A DNA stretch of 64,000 bases from Botryosphaeria dothidea (lineage: Eukaryota > Ascomycota > Dothideomycetes > Botryosphaeriales > Botryosphaeriaceae): assembly GCA_011503125.2 (NCBI GenBank), contig WWBZ02000022.1, positions 1,550,001 through 1,614,000 on the forward strand, written 5' to 3'. A model generated the notes under the pieces. The model did not search any database, had not been told where the DNA came from, and was given only the letters and a program-made list of their open reading frames with translations. Shown here in pieces: positions 1-11,043 of the stretch; position 1 is the stretch's first letter; every line of letters starts with the position of its first letter. The translations under genes and the position numbers were made by a program.

Positions 1-221
1 AGAGGCGCGTCGCCCCTGCGCCGAGCAAGAGGAGGAGGACTTCTGGCACGGACGGAGGAGGTAGTGTAGGTGGGGGCGGTGGTGAGACGGATGAGGATGA
101 CCTGAGGGAAGAAATCAGGCGACTTCGTCGCGAGAATGAGGAGAAGGACCAGCGGCTGAAGAAGTTGGAAGAGGCAGTCAACGCGCTCAGTAGAGGACAG
201 GGTGCACCGACTATGGTTTGA
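1..221 (+). CDS. 3' end of an unidentified coiled-coil protein (partial)
   Basis: The window opens inside an open frame (codons start at position 3) that ends in TGA at 219-221. What is visible is about 72 residues: a basic run (KRRRR), a Ser/Gly-rich linker with six consecutive Gly, an acidic patch (ETDEDD), then a charged heptad-like helix (EEIRRLRRENEEKDQRLKKL) that predicts a short coiled coil. The last residues are GAPTMV. The basic patch followed by a leucine-containing helix recalls a nuclear bZIP-like or coiled-coil protein, but there is too little sequence to name a family. The start lies outside the window. Confidence 0.6.
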   Translation, partial: RRVAPAPSKRRRTSGTDGGGSVGGGGGETDEDDLREEIRRLRRENEEKDQRLKKLEEAVNALSRGQGAPTMV

Positions 222-2894
222 TTTTCCCAATTATCTCTTTCTATCTCGGTGTTCCACGTTTTGTTCTTTGGGATCGGCTATTTTCTATTGGGGATCACGG
301 CACAAGATTGCATAGCACGGCGTTGTCGGACGAGCGGATGGACGATCAATCTGCGGGACGGTCAGTCTCGAGGCTATACGAAGATTGGGAAATCACTTCT
401 TTGGGCTTGCAACTTCACTTCAACTTTATTCCCTCTTTTTCCATCCCCCCTCTTGTACGATGGTCATGACATCCCTTCTTTTATTTCTTCTACGACCACG
501 TTACGAAAGAACGAATCTGCTGGCGCTAGCTAGATCGCTCCTCATTTTATTGCTTAGACCGTTGTACTAGTTTTGTTATCATTTTTTTTTCTCACTCAAT
601 ATCTCTTTTTCAATCAGACATGCAGCTTTCTTGAAGCGGATACCCCTCAAACCATAAACAAACGTAAGTAATCTTACTAGAGATTATATGGAACAAAACC
701 ACGCGATTTCCCGTCCATGAACCCCGCACCAATCGTGCAAATCTGTCGTGAGCTCTTTACCCTGGGGGCGTATGATACCATCACCAGTTGTCGTCCCACC
801 TCCGCCCATCAGGTCCGCCCGGAAAAGAGAAACTCTCGTGATCGGCAAAACTCTATTCAGCTGCGGCCTCGTGAACCAGGCTAGCTGCGGTTTAACCAAT
901 ATCGCTTTCTTCTGCAGAAGATAGGCCGTCCAATCGACCGCCGTTGCTTTTTTCCCTGTTGCCTATGTGTGTGCCTCCCATCATTAATTTCTCCACCGCC
1001 AGCACGAGGCTAAAAACCGCTCAACCACATGCGGCAAACCAAAAGGCCAAGCGCACACGATGAATGACTCACGGACAACGCACGGTGCGGTGCGGTGCGA
1101 CGCAATCGTCCAAGCTGCCGTCCGGCGTCCCAGCCAGTGCTTTTGGAGGAAATGTTGATGCCTGCTGCGGAGGCCGGATGAGCGGCCTGCTGGCCGTCTA
1201 AGCCGCATGGGGCAACTTTGAGCCCATCCGCTCCCCGCTCAGTCACATGCGCGCGCGTCCTTAGCGCGTTTCTGCCTGGATTACTGATTGCTTGTGTGAC
1301 GCAGAGGTGTCTGGGCTGGGCGCTTAGTGAGCGGCTAGACGAGATCCTCTTTGTCTCGCGGACGGACACCTTCGTGGTACGTCTGGGCTGGAAGGGCGTC
1401 GGGGTGGCTGCTGGCTGCGCCGGAGACTCAATCCGGGCACAGTTGCTGTGCCGCTCGGACCGGGCGGGCGGCAAGGGCGGGCGGCCAGGCAGGCAGTCAT
1501 GTGCGGACAAAGCGATGGCGCTGGATGACGAGATGGTTTGTGAGAGCAATAAGAGAGGCTTGGTGGATGGCTGACACCGTTCTGATGGATGATGAGTAGA
1601 TGCGGCTGGGATGACACGGGCGACAACGATCATGGGCTAGAACGCCATGATTTGTTGTGATTCTTTTTTTAATCGGAATATTCTTGCCTACGAAGGCGCC
1701 ATACGAAAGCGAAACTGTCGGAAACGAGCATGCGATGCTAGGGCGAGGTTGGATTTGTGTCCCTGCAGGCAGCAAGGGCTGTTTGTCCGCGCCGCACCGG
1801 TGATCATCGCCGATGGATGGGGGTGGGGTGGAAATTACTTTGGGGGCTGAGAGGGGGCGGAAAATTGCGTGCGTGTTTCTGGTTCGCGGGTGTTTCCTTT
1901 TATCGATTTTTCTTCCCTCTCCGCTCCGCTCCGCGATTTATATTAATTATTTCTCCCTTGATGCCTGTGCGACGCGTTGCGGCCTTGTCTGCGCGATGGA
2001 GCTTGATGCCTGATGGAGCCTGATGCCTGATGGAGTCTGATGCCTGATGGAGCCTGAATCGACGTTGAACATCTCGAAGCATACGGCTCCAAGGCTAACT
2101 GTGGATATGAATAGATGCGTTCGTAATGTGTGATTCATGGCAGACATCGACCCCGCTCGTCTGCACGATGCCATCCTGCGTGCGGTGACGAAATGGAGAA
2201 GGAGGATAAAGTCGCCCGCCGGGGCCAAAAAGGCACCGACGTCCAAAAGAGAAGTCTGCCTTGGATCCGAGCAGGCAGCTGTGTGTTTGGGCTGAGGTTT
2301 GCTTGGGTGCCTTGTTGCTAGCTTGAGCAAGAGACAAATACTATTGCCCATCTCTTCCTCAATTGGTTGTGGAACCCGCCAATGCAAGGGTCCAAACTAT
2401 GGCGGGGAGAGAGTTTGCCGGATCCCCATTTCTTGGCTGTGATACTGTTTGAGTTGCCGGTCTCTGCCGTGGCCCGAAATGGCTTCGACAAACCTCCCAT
2501 CAAGCATTTTAGTTGACCGCTATCGCCAAAATCAAGTAGCGGCTCGCTGCAGTTGCCTTGATGCTAGGTCTCGCCGCAAATTCTTACTTTGATGCCTCGT
2601 CGGCTACGGGCTCTGCCACATGGAGACATTCGGGGCTTAAAATAGACCTCCGTATGTCCGGAAGGGAGTTTATTCCGCTGAGAAGTGCGGGCGGTAAGGC
2701 AAGTTCGGCAATTGAAGAGAGCAAGATGCGCATAGATTACTCTAGAGCAGAGCTTTTATATCCCTGTGAAAAGGAAAATGTACACTATTAATCTTTCCCG
2801 TACCTTCCGCTTCAATGTTGTCGCTGAACTCAGATTGCGACCCGCTCCATAAACCAACGCACGAAGGGAATGATGCAAATGTTAAAAGGTTGCC
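222..2894. other. Intergenic, no supportable gene
   Basis: No open frame here shows family motifs or a consistent exon series; the longer frames in the GC-rich part (about 1000-1600) are low-complexity Ser/Pro/Arg translations on both strands. The stretch holds the terminator of the first gene, a small tandem repeat at 2004-2054 and presumably the 3' UTR of the minus-strand gene ending at 2895. Confidence 0.5.
2004..2054. repeat. 17-bp tandem repeat, three copies
   Basis: Three head-to-tail copies of TGATGCCTGATGGAGCC (2004-2020, 2021-2037, 2038-2054). Copy 2 differs from the others by one base (GTC for GCC at its end). It lies in non-coding sequence. Confidence 0.85.
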
Positions 2895-3954
2895 TTACGA
2901 GCTTGTGCTCTCGTCATCATCAGAGTCCTGGTGTTCGGACAGAGTCAGCGTGCCGTTTCCCATAACATGAAATCATTCCTCCAAGGAAAGTAGGGGCGGT
3001 AGGAAGAATCCAGAAAAAACTCATACAGCTGGCCTCTTGGGGTCGACGGGTCCCTTGGTCTTGGCAGTATCGACGGAGCCCTCAGACTTCTTGCTCTTGC
3101 TGGGGTCGGCGTCAGGGTTGGTGCTGTGCTTGGTGTCGGTGTTGGAGAGACCCTCCTGCTTGTCTTCGGTCTTGTTCTTGGTAGATGATTCCTTTGACTG
3201 CTAAAGTGTCAGCAAAATTGTTGAGAATTCTGAAAACATAGGCTCTGGTACCTCATCCTTAGCAGAGCCCTCTTTATCAGAATCAGACTCCTTGGGAGCA
3301 GCTTCCTTCTTGGGCTCCTCCTTGGACTCCTCCTTCTTCGGCTGCTCCTTGGACTCGTTCTTAGACTCATCCTTAGACTTGTCCTTGGACTCATCCTTCG
3401 ACTCGTCCTTGGGCTCCTCCTTAGCCTCGGCCTTAGGCTCTTCCTTAGGCTCCTCCTTGGACTCCTCCTTGGGCTCCTCTTCCTTAGGCTCCTCCTTGGG
3501 CTCCTCGTCTTTCTCCTCGTGCTTCTCGTGGTGCTCGTCGTGGCCACCGTGGTGGGCCTCGCCAGGCTGGAGCATCCACCAGGTACCGGGAAGGCCAACG
3601 GCGAGGGAGCCAATGAGCCTACGGAACAATTAGTATCGGATGAGCGTGATTGAGGCCGAATGGTCCGAAGTTGGGAGTCTCCGTCAATGGTGTTGGGTAT
3701 ATAGAGCGCTTATGCGGCGCAAAATTCTGCAGCGCGATCGGCTTGCGACATCGCAATACATACCAAGGAAGGTCGCTCTTAGCATGGCTTTCACCAGAGC
3801 TGCCGTGTGAGCTGGCATATCCGCGACGCGACACAGACTGGGTGATGCGCTGCCATGGCTGCTGGCGGCCGGCGCTGCGGAAGCTGGCGCGGGTGGCAGG
3901 ACGGCCGAGCTGCTGAGCAGCGGCGCGGAGGACTGCAGGCCTGGGGAGAACCAT
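2895..3954 (-). CDS. Mitochondrial Lys/Glu-rich repeat protein
   Basis: Four exons: 3954-3764, 3618-3252, 3200-3027, 2927-2895, giving 254 aa. Intron 1 has a GTATGT donor and an ACTAAT branch. The last intron (2928-3026, GTATGAGT...CAG) adds an acidic tail ending DSDDDESTSS; without it the protein stops two codons after RPA. Residues 1-45 are Arg/Ala/Gln-rich and nearly free of acidic residues, as in a mitochondrial presequence. A short hydrophobic stretch follows (LIGSLAVGLPGTWW, about 64-77), then His-rich residues and about 90 residues of degenerate KEEPKEE/KDESKDE repeats. The layout fits an unnamed fungal mitochondrial membrane protein with a charged tail; no enzymatic domain is seen. 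It is divergent from CAND1 across 572 bp. Confidence 0.75.
3300..3530 (-). repeat. Degenerate 12-bp coding repeats (Lys-Glu/Asp-Glu/Ser units)
   Basis: Within exon 2 of the preceding gene the plus strand shows many near-copies of TCCTTGGACTCC and TCCTTAGGCTCC, encoding runs of (K-E/D-E-S/P). Such coding minisatellites often vary in length between strains. Confidence 0.7.
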
Positions 3955-4526
3955 TGTGAAGCTGCACGAAAGGCAATTGACAGAGATGGAAGCGGATGAA
4001 GCGATGGGAGAGAGTCAATGGGTAAGTGGAAGCTGGAGAGCGAGGCGAGGGCTGGCGCAGGCTGGGGATCGTGATCAGGCGAGGCGAGCGGCCGGCGCTT
4101 TCGTCATTCTTCGACGGGCGCCCGAGCTCCACGCGCCAAGCCCAGCTCTCCGCCCCTCCAGGCACACTGACTGCATTACTCCACCATCTTCCTCTGCATC
4201 GCTTCGTCGTGCACGCCTGCGCTGGCCCCAACCCCAGTGCTGCGCCGTCGACATTGCTACCTCCGTCTCCTTTCTTTGACTTCTTCCCTTCCGTCGCTCT
4301 GGCTCGCTGCTACTCCACTTCTTGCAGCGTCTTCTTCCTAGCACTGCGTGCGCAAGTCATAACCCAGGTAAACACCACCCACCCGGCATCGATTACCTTT
4401 TTGCCCGCCCAGACGCTGACCGTATGTGCAGACGCCACGCAGATACACTAGGGACTTCTTTCCAGCAGCCACCTCGAATTCCTCGCTCCACCCCGCACCT
4501 GCATACACTAGCCGCACCTTTTCATC
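3955..4526. promoter_or_regulatory. Divergent intergenic region (KE-rich gene / CAND1)
   Basis: 572 bp between two opposite start codons, C/T-rich towards the CAND1 start. It must carry both promoters; no specific binding site was recognised. Confidence 0.5.
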
Positions 4527-7500
4527 ATGAGCTCGACATACGACGGTCGGGTCCCGTCCGCTCAAGACGTGGGCCGCCTACTGAACAAGCTCTACGACAG
4601 CGACCCCGACTTGCGTTACATGGCCCTGAACGACTTGCAGGCTATGATGCAGTCTAGTCACCCCGGCTTTCTGCAGCACGATTACACTACCTCCGCCAAG
4701 CTCATTGATGGCTTCCTCCATACCTTAAACGATAGCAGTGCTGAGGTACAGAACCAGACGGTCAAATGTCTTGGTCCCTTTGTCGCGAAAGTGCCCGAGA
4801 ACATCATCTCGCCACTGATCGACCGCGTGTCGCAAGTCCCCACCACCAACACCGTGGACAACTCCATCCCGGCTCTCGCGCTACGCAACATCGTGGTATC
4901 GCTCCCGAAGCCCGTTCCCGGCATTCCTCGTAGCCCCTCCGTCGTTGGTGCATATACCTCTGTGAGCAAGGTGCTCATTCCGCGCTTGGTTGGCTTCAAT
5001 GTCGTGCCCACCAAACAGGGGCTGCCTTCGGTGCCCAAGAGTATGTTAGAGGACGATATCGCAAAGGGTACCGATAGCACCGCTATTGATGTGCTTATCG
5101 AAGTTGCGCGCTGCTTCGGCCCCATGCTTCAGGAGCCTGAGCTCGTTGCTCTTCAGAACACGGCTTTGAAAATTATCCAGGGTGATCGCGCTGGCCCGGT
5201 TCTCAAGAAGAAGGCTGTGACTGCTATCTCGACTCTGGCAATCTACTTCTCCGAGCAGACCTTAAGCAATCTGGTCTCTGGTGTCATCGAGAGCATGAGG
5301 GATTCACACATCACACGCGGCAAGAGGAAGGTCTACATAAATATTCTCGGTGCACTGGCAAGGTCTATTCCCAAGAAGTTCGGCCCCTACCTGAAGACAT
5401 TGGCGCCTTTTGTGTTGAGCGCTGTCAGCCAGGCTGAATTGGATGATGAGTTAGAGGCCTGGGATGGTGAAGAAGAGCGCGATCCAGAGGCTGATGAAGT
5501 ACGTGAGGCCGCCCTCGTTGCGCTCGAGAGCTTCCTGGGCTCTTGCTCACAAGAAATGCGTACCTTCACCACGGAGAGCATCGATGCTGGAATTCGTTTC
5601 TTGAAGTACGACCCGAACCTCGCTACTGACGATGATGAGGACATGGACGCCTCGGATGAGGATGACGCTGAGGGTCTGGAGGATGAGGATTTCGAAGAGG
5701 AGGCTCAGTTTGATGATGAAGACGATGCTAGCTGGAAGGTCCGTCGCTGTGCTGCAAAGGTACTCCACACTCTTATTGTCAGTCGCAGCCAAGGCGACCT
5801 TCTTGAAGATGGAACTCTCTACGACCGCGTTGCTCCTGCCTTGATTCCTCGCTTCAAGGAGCGCGAAGAGAGTGTTCGGCTGGAGATTCTGGCCACGCTG
5901 TCAAGCCTCGTGCAGCAATCTAAGCCCGAAGTCCTGTCAACCGCTCGTGCCAACAGGGAGGCTTCCAACCTAGGTCTTATGGGTCCTCCGCCGTCCCGAA
6001 AGAGGAGGCGGGTTGGCAGCGATGCAAGCATGTTTGACCTGCACACGAATTCTTCTTTGTACGCGGGTATCGTATCTGCGACGGCCAATAGCCAGCCACT
6101 CTCAGGCCCGCAGGAAAGCCTCGCTACATTGGTGCCTGACATTGTCAAAGGAGCTCTTCCTTTGCTGAAGTCTGGAACTCTCCCCACCAAGCAAGCCGCC
6201 ATCAGCCTTTTGAAGGACATTGTTCTTACGGAAGGTGGTGGTTTGACCGATTACCTTGACCAAATCGTCGACCCCGTTGTTGAAGCATCGAAGGTGGCAA
6301 GTGCCCACACGGGCGGTTCATCAACCTCGACAGCCACAGCAAACACTCTACGCATCGAAGCTCTTGTACTGCTCCATGCCATCGCTGAAACGCACGCACC
6401 TACACTGCTGCAGTCATACCTTTCGAAGATAGTTCCGGCTTTGGACGTGGCGGCGAAAGAGCGTTACAGCAAGGTCTCAGCGGAAGCTTTGGCGAGCGTG
6501 GAAGGCTTTATCAAAGCTTTCACTCCTCCACGTGCCCCCACTGATACTGCCCAGAACAAGCCTTATTTGGAACAGCTTTTTGATATCTTGGTCAATCGCA
6601 TCTCCGCTAACGACGCTGATGTTGAAGCTCGTCGCCGTGCTATCCATGTCTTGGGCCTGTTCATCGGCCGCAGCTCAGGCAACGATGACCTCATTTCGCA
6701 GGATAAGAAGAAGGCTGGCATCGACCTTCTTGGTCAACGTTTGAAGCAAGAGACCACCCGGCTCGCTTCGGTCCGTGCCATCGAAGTTGCTACCGGCCTT
6801 GCTCAGAACAGCGCGGAATTCTCTCCCGAGTGGATCCGAGAGGTGGCTCTCGAGCTTGGTGCACAGCTGCGCAAGGCTAGTCGTTCCCTGCGCGGCTCCA
6901 GCTTGATCGCTCTCAGGACTATCGTCATCAACCCGGTCACACGTGCTCACCTTGATGCCAAGACCACAAAGGAGATCGAAGAAATGCTTCTCCCACCGAT
7001 CAAGAACAGCGACCTGCACCTCATGGGCCCTGGTCTGATCATTCTGGCAACGTTCGTCTCCAACGACCCCAGCAACGTGGTCAATGAGCAACTTGTCGAT
7101 GCGCTCAAGGTGGTCGTTACGTCGACTATAAGCGGCAGTGCTCTCGACGCGCTCCTTGCGTTGGTCAGAGCTGTCGCTGAGAAGAACGCCGGCGGTCCCC
7201 TGATGAAGTCGCTTCTTCGGGATGTTGGTATCACTGGTAACCCTGATCTCATCGGCAAGGTCGTTGGTACGCTGCTCGTCTACAGCAAGTCTGGCATCGA
7301 TGTGAAGCTGGAAGATTTTGTGCAAGAGCTGCAGACGGCGACGGACGAGAAGAGAAAGTGCCTGGCCCTTGCGGTTTTGGGTGAGGCTGGTCTGCGCTTA
7401 GCACAAGACTCCCCGCTCGATCCAAGCTTGTTCGTCGGTCGCTTTGGCGATGGAGGCCAGGTGCCCCTGGCAGCGGCCGTGGCGCTTGGAAGGGCAGGCT

Positions 7501-8600
7501 CGTCCAACGTGAAGACGTATCTCCCCTTTATCATCTCCGCCATGGGCAAGTCGGGTGCTAGGTCATACCTTTTGCTGCACTCGATCAGGGAGATCCTTCA
7601 GCATAGGAGCGTTGATGCCGATCTTCTCCCGTTCGCGCAAGATCTATGGAAGCAGATTCTCAAGGCATCGCAGCAGGAGGATAACAGGGCGATTGGCGCC
7701 GAATGTATCGGAAGGCTTACTATTATCGATCCGAAGACATTCCTTCCTCAGCTCCAGGTGAGTATCAATTTAGTTGACTATGTGACGCGAGCTGATTGGC
7801 GTATCCAGAAATTCCTGGGTGAGGCCGACCCCAGCGCTCGAGCCATGGTCATTTCGGCACTCCGGTACACCTTCGCCGATACTGACGAGACGTATGACGA
7901 CTTTCTGCGGCCTATTGTCATTCCGATGCTCTCTGCAATGCTCAAGGAAACGGATCTTGACAACCAACGTTTGGCGCTGACAACGATGAGCTCTGCTGTG
8001 CACAACAAGCCTGAACTGGTGCTGCCGCACTTGACGGAGCTCCTTCCGTTGGTGATGAGCCAGACAGAGGTCAAGCCTGAGCTGATACGTGAGGTCCAAA
8101 TGGGACCGTTCAAGCACAAGGTAGATGATGGCCTCGAGGTGCGCAAGAGCGCGTACGAGACGCTGTACATGCTGCTGGAGACTGCGATGGCTCGTCTCAA
8201 TCTTCCTGACTTCTTCGATCGTATCATTGCGGGCATTACGGATGAGCACGATGTTCGGACGCTCTGCAACCTCATGCTCACCAAGCTGGTGACGCTGGCG
8301 CCGGACGAGACGAAGCTGCGGCTGAGCACAATCTCAGAGCACTTCAAGGCGGTCATCTCGACGAAGGCCAAGGAGAACGCGGTGAAGCAGGAGATCGAGA
8401 AGATCGAGAAGAGCGCCAAGGGAGTGATTAAAGTTTCGATTGACATCAACAAAAACCTCAACGTGGGCAGCGTTGAGGGAGGTAGTGTAGAGGATCCGAA
8501 CCACAAGGCATGGCAAAGCTACTGGGAGTGGGTCAAGAAGGAGCACGCGGGGCTGCTCAAGACGGTGGAGGAGGAGAGCCGTGCGGAGAGGGACCGGTAA
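4527..8600 (+). CDS. CAND1: Cullin-associated NEDD8-dissociated protein (CAND1/TIP120)
   Basis: HEAT-repeat protein that binds un-neddylated cullins and exchanges F-box substrate receptors on SCF ubiquitin ligases, acting in nucleus and cytosol. The N-terminus (VGRLLNKLYDSDPDLRYMAL...) and the C-terminal TIP120 block (from about 7850: ALRYTFADTDETYDDFLRP, then MGPFKHKVDDGLEVRKSAYE) are characteristic. One 51-bp intron, 7758-7808 (GTGAGT...CCAG), is a multiple of three without a stop, so it reads through; splicing restores LPQLQ-KFLGEAD. The spliced protein is 1,340 aa, somewhat longer than animal CAND1. Extra features are an acidic loop (DDDEDMDASDEDD, about residue 370) and a basic PSRKRRRVG patch (about 490). 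The gene is unsplit, whereas Aspergillus nidulans carries it as two polypeptides. Confidence 0.95.
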   Translation: MSSTYDGRVPSAQDVGRLLNKLYDSDPDLRYMALNDLQAMMQSSHPGFLQHDYTTSAKLIDGFLHTLNDSSAEVQNQTVKCLGPFVAKVPENIISPLIDRVSQVPTTNTVDNSIPALALRNIVVSLPKPVPGIPRSPSVVGAYTSVSKVLIPRLVGFNVVPTKQGLPSVPKSMLEDDIAKGTDSTAIDVLIEVARCFGPMLQEPELVALQNTALKIIQGDRAGPVLKKKAVTAISTLAIYFSEQTLSNLVSGVIESMRDSHITRGKRKVYINILGALARSIPKKFGPYLKTLAPFVLSAVSQAELDDELEAWDGEEERDPEADEVREAALVALESFLGSCSQEMRTFTTESIDAGIRFLKYDPNLATDDDEDMDASDEDDAEGLEDEDFEEEAQFDDEDDASWKVRRCAAKVLHTLIVSRSQGDLLEDGTLYDRVAPALIPRFKEREESVRLEILATLSSLVQQSKPEVLSTARANREASNLGLMGPPPSRKRRRVGSDASMFDLHTNSSLYAGIVSATANSQPLSGPQESLATLVPDIVKGALPLLKSGTLPTKQAAISLLKDIVLTEGGGLTDYLDQIVDPVVEASKVASAHTGGSSTSTATANTLRIEALVLLHAIAETHAPTLLQSYLSKIVPALDVAAKERYSKVSAEALASVEGFIKAFTPPRAPTDTAQNKPYLEQLFDILVNRISANDADVEARRRAIHVLGLFIGRSSGNDDLISQDKKKAGIDLLGQRLKQETTRLASVRAIEVATGLAQNSAEFSPEWIREVALELGAQLRKASRSLRGSSLIALRTIVINPVTRAHLDAKTTKEIEEMLLPPIKNSDLHLMGPGLIILATFVSNDPSNVVNEQLVDALKVVVTSTISGSALDALLALVRAVAEKNAGGPLMKSLLRDVGITGNPDLIGKVVGTLLVYSKSGIDVKLEDFVQELQTATDEKRKCLALAVLGEAGLRLAQDSPLDPSLFVGRFGDGGQVPLAAAVALGRAGSSNVKTYLPFIISAMGKSGARSYLLLHSIREILQHRSVDADLLPFAQDLWKQILKASQQEDNRAIGAECIGRLTIIDPKTFLPQLQVSINLVDYVTRADWRIQKFLGEADPSARAMVISALRYTFADTDETYDDFLRPIVIPMLSAMLKETDLDNQRLALTTMSSAVHNKPELVLPHLTELLPLVMSQTEVKPELIREVQMGPFKHKVDDGLEVRKSAYETLYMLLETAMARLNLPDFFDRIIAGITDEHDVRTLCNLMLTKLVTLAPDETKLRLSTISEHFKAVISTKAKENAVKQEIEKIEKSAKGVIKVSIDINKNLNVGSVEGGSVEDPNHKAWQSYWEWVKKEHAGLLKTVEEESRAERDR

Positions 8601-9480
8601 GAAATGGGGGCCAGCGGGTTGTGGATAGGATATCTGGGGATTACGACGACCTCCCTAAGGGGAACATGTTAAATTCAGAGCATCAGCGGCATAGCTTTCA
8701 GACTATCGAAAGACAGAAGTGGATAGGAGAAATAAAGTGGATCTTCATGTCGGAAGCGGGTGTTCCTGGCGAGGCGAATGCAGGTGATGACTCGGACAGC
8801 AGATGGTAACTCGAGGGTGGAGTGTTTCCGGCCACGGCGGAGCTGTGTCGCGGCAGGCGGGATCCGGGTTGACGCGGGCTGCAGTGGGGAGTGGTAAGTC
8901 AAGGGGAAATCACATTGTAATGTACATCAGGCGGGAGGTGAAGGCAGCGCTGTGTGGCTCGGTGGGAGGGTTAAGCGCCGAGGCAGGGCGATCGCGTCTT
9001 GGGCTGCGCCGCATCGCGCGTCGTCGACCAACAGCCAGTCGCCGTTCAACGCCAGGCTGGGTCTGCAACGCGACCGCACGCTCGGCCAGCCCCACGCCGG
9101 CCCATGTCGTGCAGGCCAATCGCTGCACGAAGGCGATGAGGGCGCAGCACGGCTCAGTCGGCAGGGAGCAGCCTGTCGCCCGTCCGTCGCCGTGAAGCTT
9201 GACAGAGCTATTCTTGCCCGCCCGCATGCATCTATATCTCCCAATTCTCCCAGCCATACACTCTGCCTGATATCACGCCTGCCCTAGTGCTGACGCCGAC
9301 GAGCCGGAATGGTAGCAACCCGCCTGGAACAGGACCCGTGTGCGCTCACGTCATAGCCAGCGCGCTGCGCCCTCCACGCAACCCTCGAAAGCCCGCCGGA
9401 GCGCTTGTCTAAAGCTCTGAAGCCTGCTGCCACTGCCGCCGAACGACCCTGTATCTTTACATCTGCTTCGAAGCGCCGCC
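8601..9480. other. Intergenic, no gene seen
   Basis: 3' region of CAND1 and promoter region of the PLAC8 gene. It is GC-rich around 8950-9200 with no frame that carries a motif. Confidence 0.5.
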
Positions 9481-11043
9481 ATGGACCCGCGCCGCCAGTA
9501 CCCGCAGGCGCAGGCGCCGCAGCAGCAGCAGCCCGCTCAGCCCTACTACAATAACTACCAGCGCCCGCCGCCGCAGCCGCAGCAGCACCTCCAGCCTCAG
9601 CAGCAGCAGCCCTCGAATCCGCGCTTCTCGTGGCAGATACCGCTGTCGGAAGCCGAACGCCTGCCAATCCACCAGCTCGATCCCGCCCCATCATCTCCGC
9701 CGCCGCAACAATCGCAAACCCAAGGCCAAGCCCAACCTCGCACGCGAGCTCGCGCCCAATCGCCACCCCAGACCAATCGCTTCTCGTACGCGCAAACCCC
9801 AATCGAAGTGCAGCAACCGCACTTTCACCAAAATGCCGCCGCTCGCCGTCAGCCCGAGTCCACCATGCCACACTCTCCGCACTCGCTGCACGGCTCGAAC
9901 CTAAACTCGCCCATGACCGAGTTCGGCGACCTGTCAGCCATCAGCACTGCTGCGCCACAACTGCCAGTTCCCCGCCTGTCGCGGCCGCTGTCAAAAGAGA
10001 TCGGAGACGACATGGGCGGACAAGGAGACATGGTGCCCGAGGAATATGCCAGGCCGATGCCGCAGGAGCCGCACCCTGCCTTCTTCGCGCCCGTGGTTGA
10101 CACTTCGCCTAGAGGCAGCATAGCGCCGCCGAGGCAGCGCCAGCAGAGCATCGCCCAGAGCGTTGCACAGTCGGACCATTCCCACCACCAGCAACAACCT
10201 CAGAACTATGACGCACACCCGCCGCCAGGATCCCCCGGCCCCATCCCCCTCAAGACCGAAAACGACGACAGCAAGGCCGCTCACAATGTCCCCATATCTC
10301 CTGTCTCGCCAACCCAGCCATACAGCCCCCATTCCAATGTGCCTTCGTCGCGCCCGCCAATCTTCGCCCCGGACAATCCGAGCGGGCCAAATGGCATGCT
10401 GACGGCCGAGCACAAGCCGGGCCAGATCGCCCATCCGAATATGGACCTCAACTCATCCGGCTCGAAGCACGAGTGGAAGCATTCTCTGTGCGAGTGCAGT
10501 GGCGATGTTGGGACGTGTATGACGGGTGTGTTTTGCCCGTGCGTGCTCTACGGAAAGACCAGCTACCGGCTGGGATTGAAGAGCGAGAAGAAAGATCCGA
10601 CCGAGATGCTGGGATGGAGCTGGGCCAACTCGAAGTGTGGCCTCATGGCCATGACGACGTTCTGCGGCCTGTGCGGTATGTATTCCTCGTTCGGCTCCTC
10701 TTGCTCTTTGCGCTCTCCGGTCCCACCCCCCTGCCGCATCATTGCAGCCTCTTGTACCAGTGTCTGCATTGTGAAAATAGAGTTAGACTAACGTCGACCA
10801 TAAACAGGTCTATTCCCTCTCATTCACCGTACGCGGCTCCGACACCAGTATCATCTGCAAGGCTCTCTGCCATCCGACATCATCAAGTCGTGCTGCTGTT
10901 GCTGCTGCTCAACCATCCAAAACGAGCGCGAGATCCGCGACAGAGAGGAGAGCGCAAATAGATGGGCCGGTCCGTCGAGTGGTGCTGCCTACGTACGGCC
11001 GAGCCCCATGGTGTACGAGCCACCGCCGAGATCTCCGGTCTGA
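9481..11043 (+). CDS. PLAC8-family cysteine-rich protein with Gln/Pro-rich N-terminus
   Basis: Two exons: 9481-10675 and 10808-11043 (intron 10676-10807, GTATGT...AACAG), 476 aa. Residues 1-320 are disordered, with Gln runs, Pro-rich segments and Ser-Pro motifs. The PLAC8 domain follows: KHSLCECSGDVGTCMTG, then CPCVLYGKTSYRLG, CGLCGLF after the splice, and SDIIKSCCCCCCSTIQNERE near the end. PLAC8 proteins are membrane-associated and include plant FWL/PCR and yeast-like metal (Cd/Zn) or calcium handling members; the role here is not determinable. Without splicing exon 1 runs into unrelated sequence and loses the CCC...QNERE signature, so the intron is well supported. Confidence 0.88.

Noticed and set aside
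1010..1633. 207-codon minus-strand frame
   Set aside because: Ser/Arg/Pro low-complexity translation of GC-rich DNA; no motif, and competing frames on both strands.
7758..7808. Extra 17 residues in CAND1
   Set aside because: GTGAGT...CCAG boundaries and loss of HEAT continuity show this is a retained in-frame intron.
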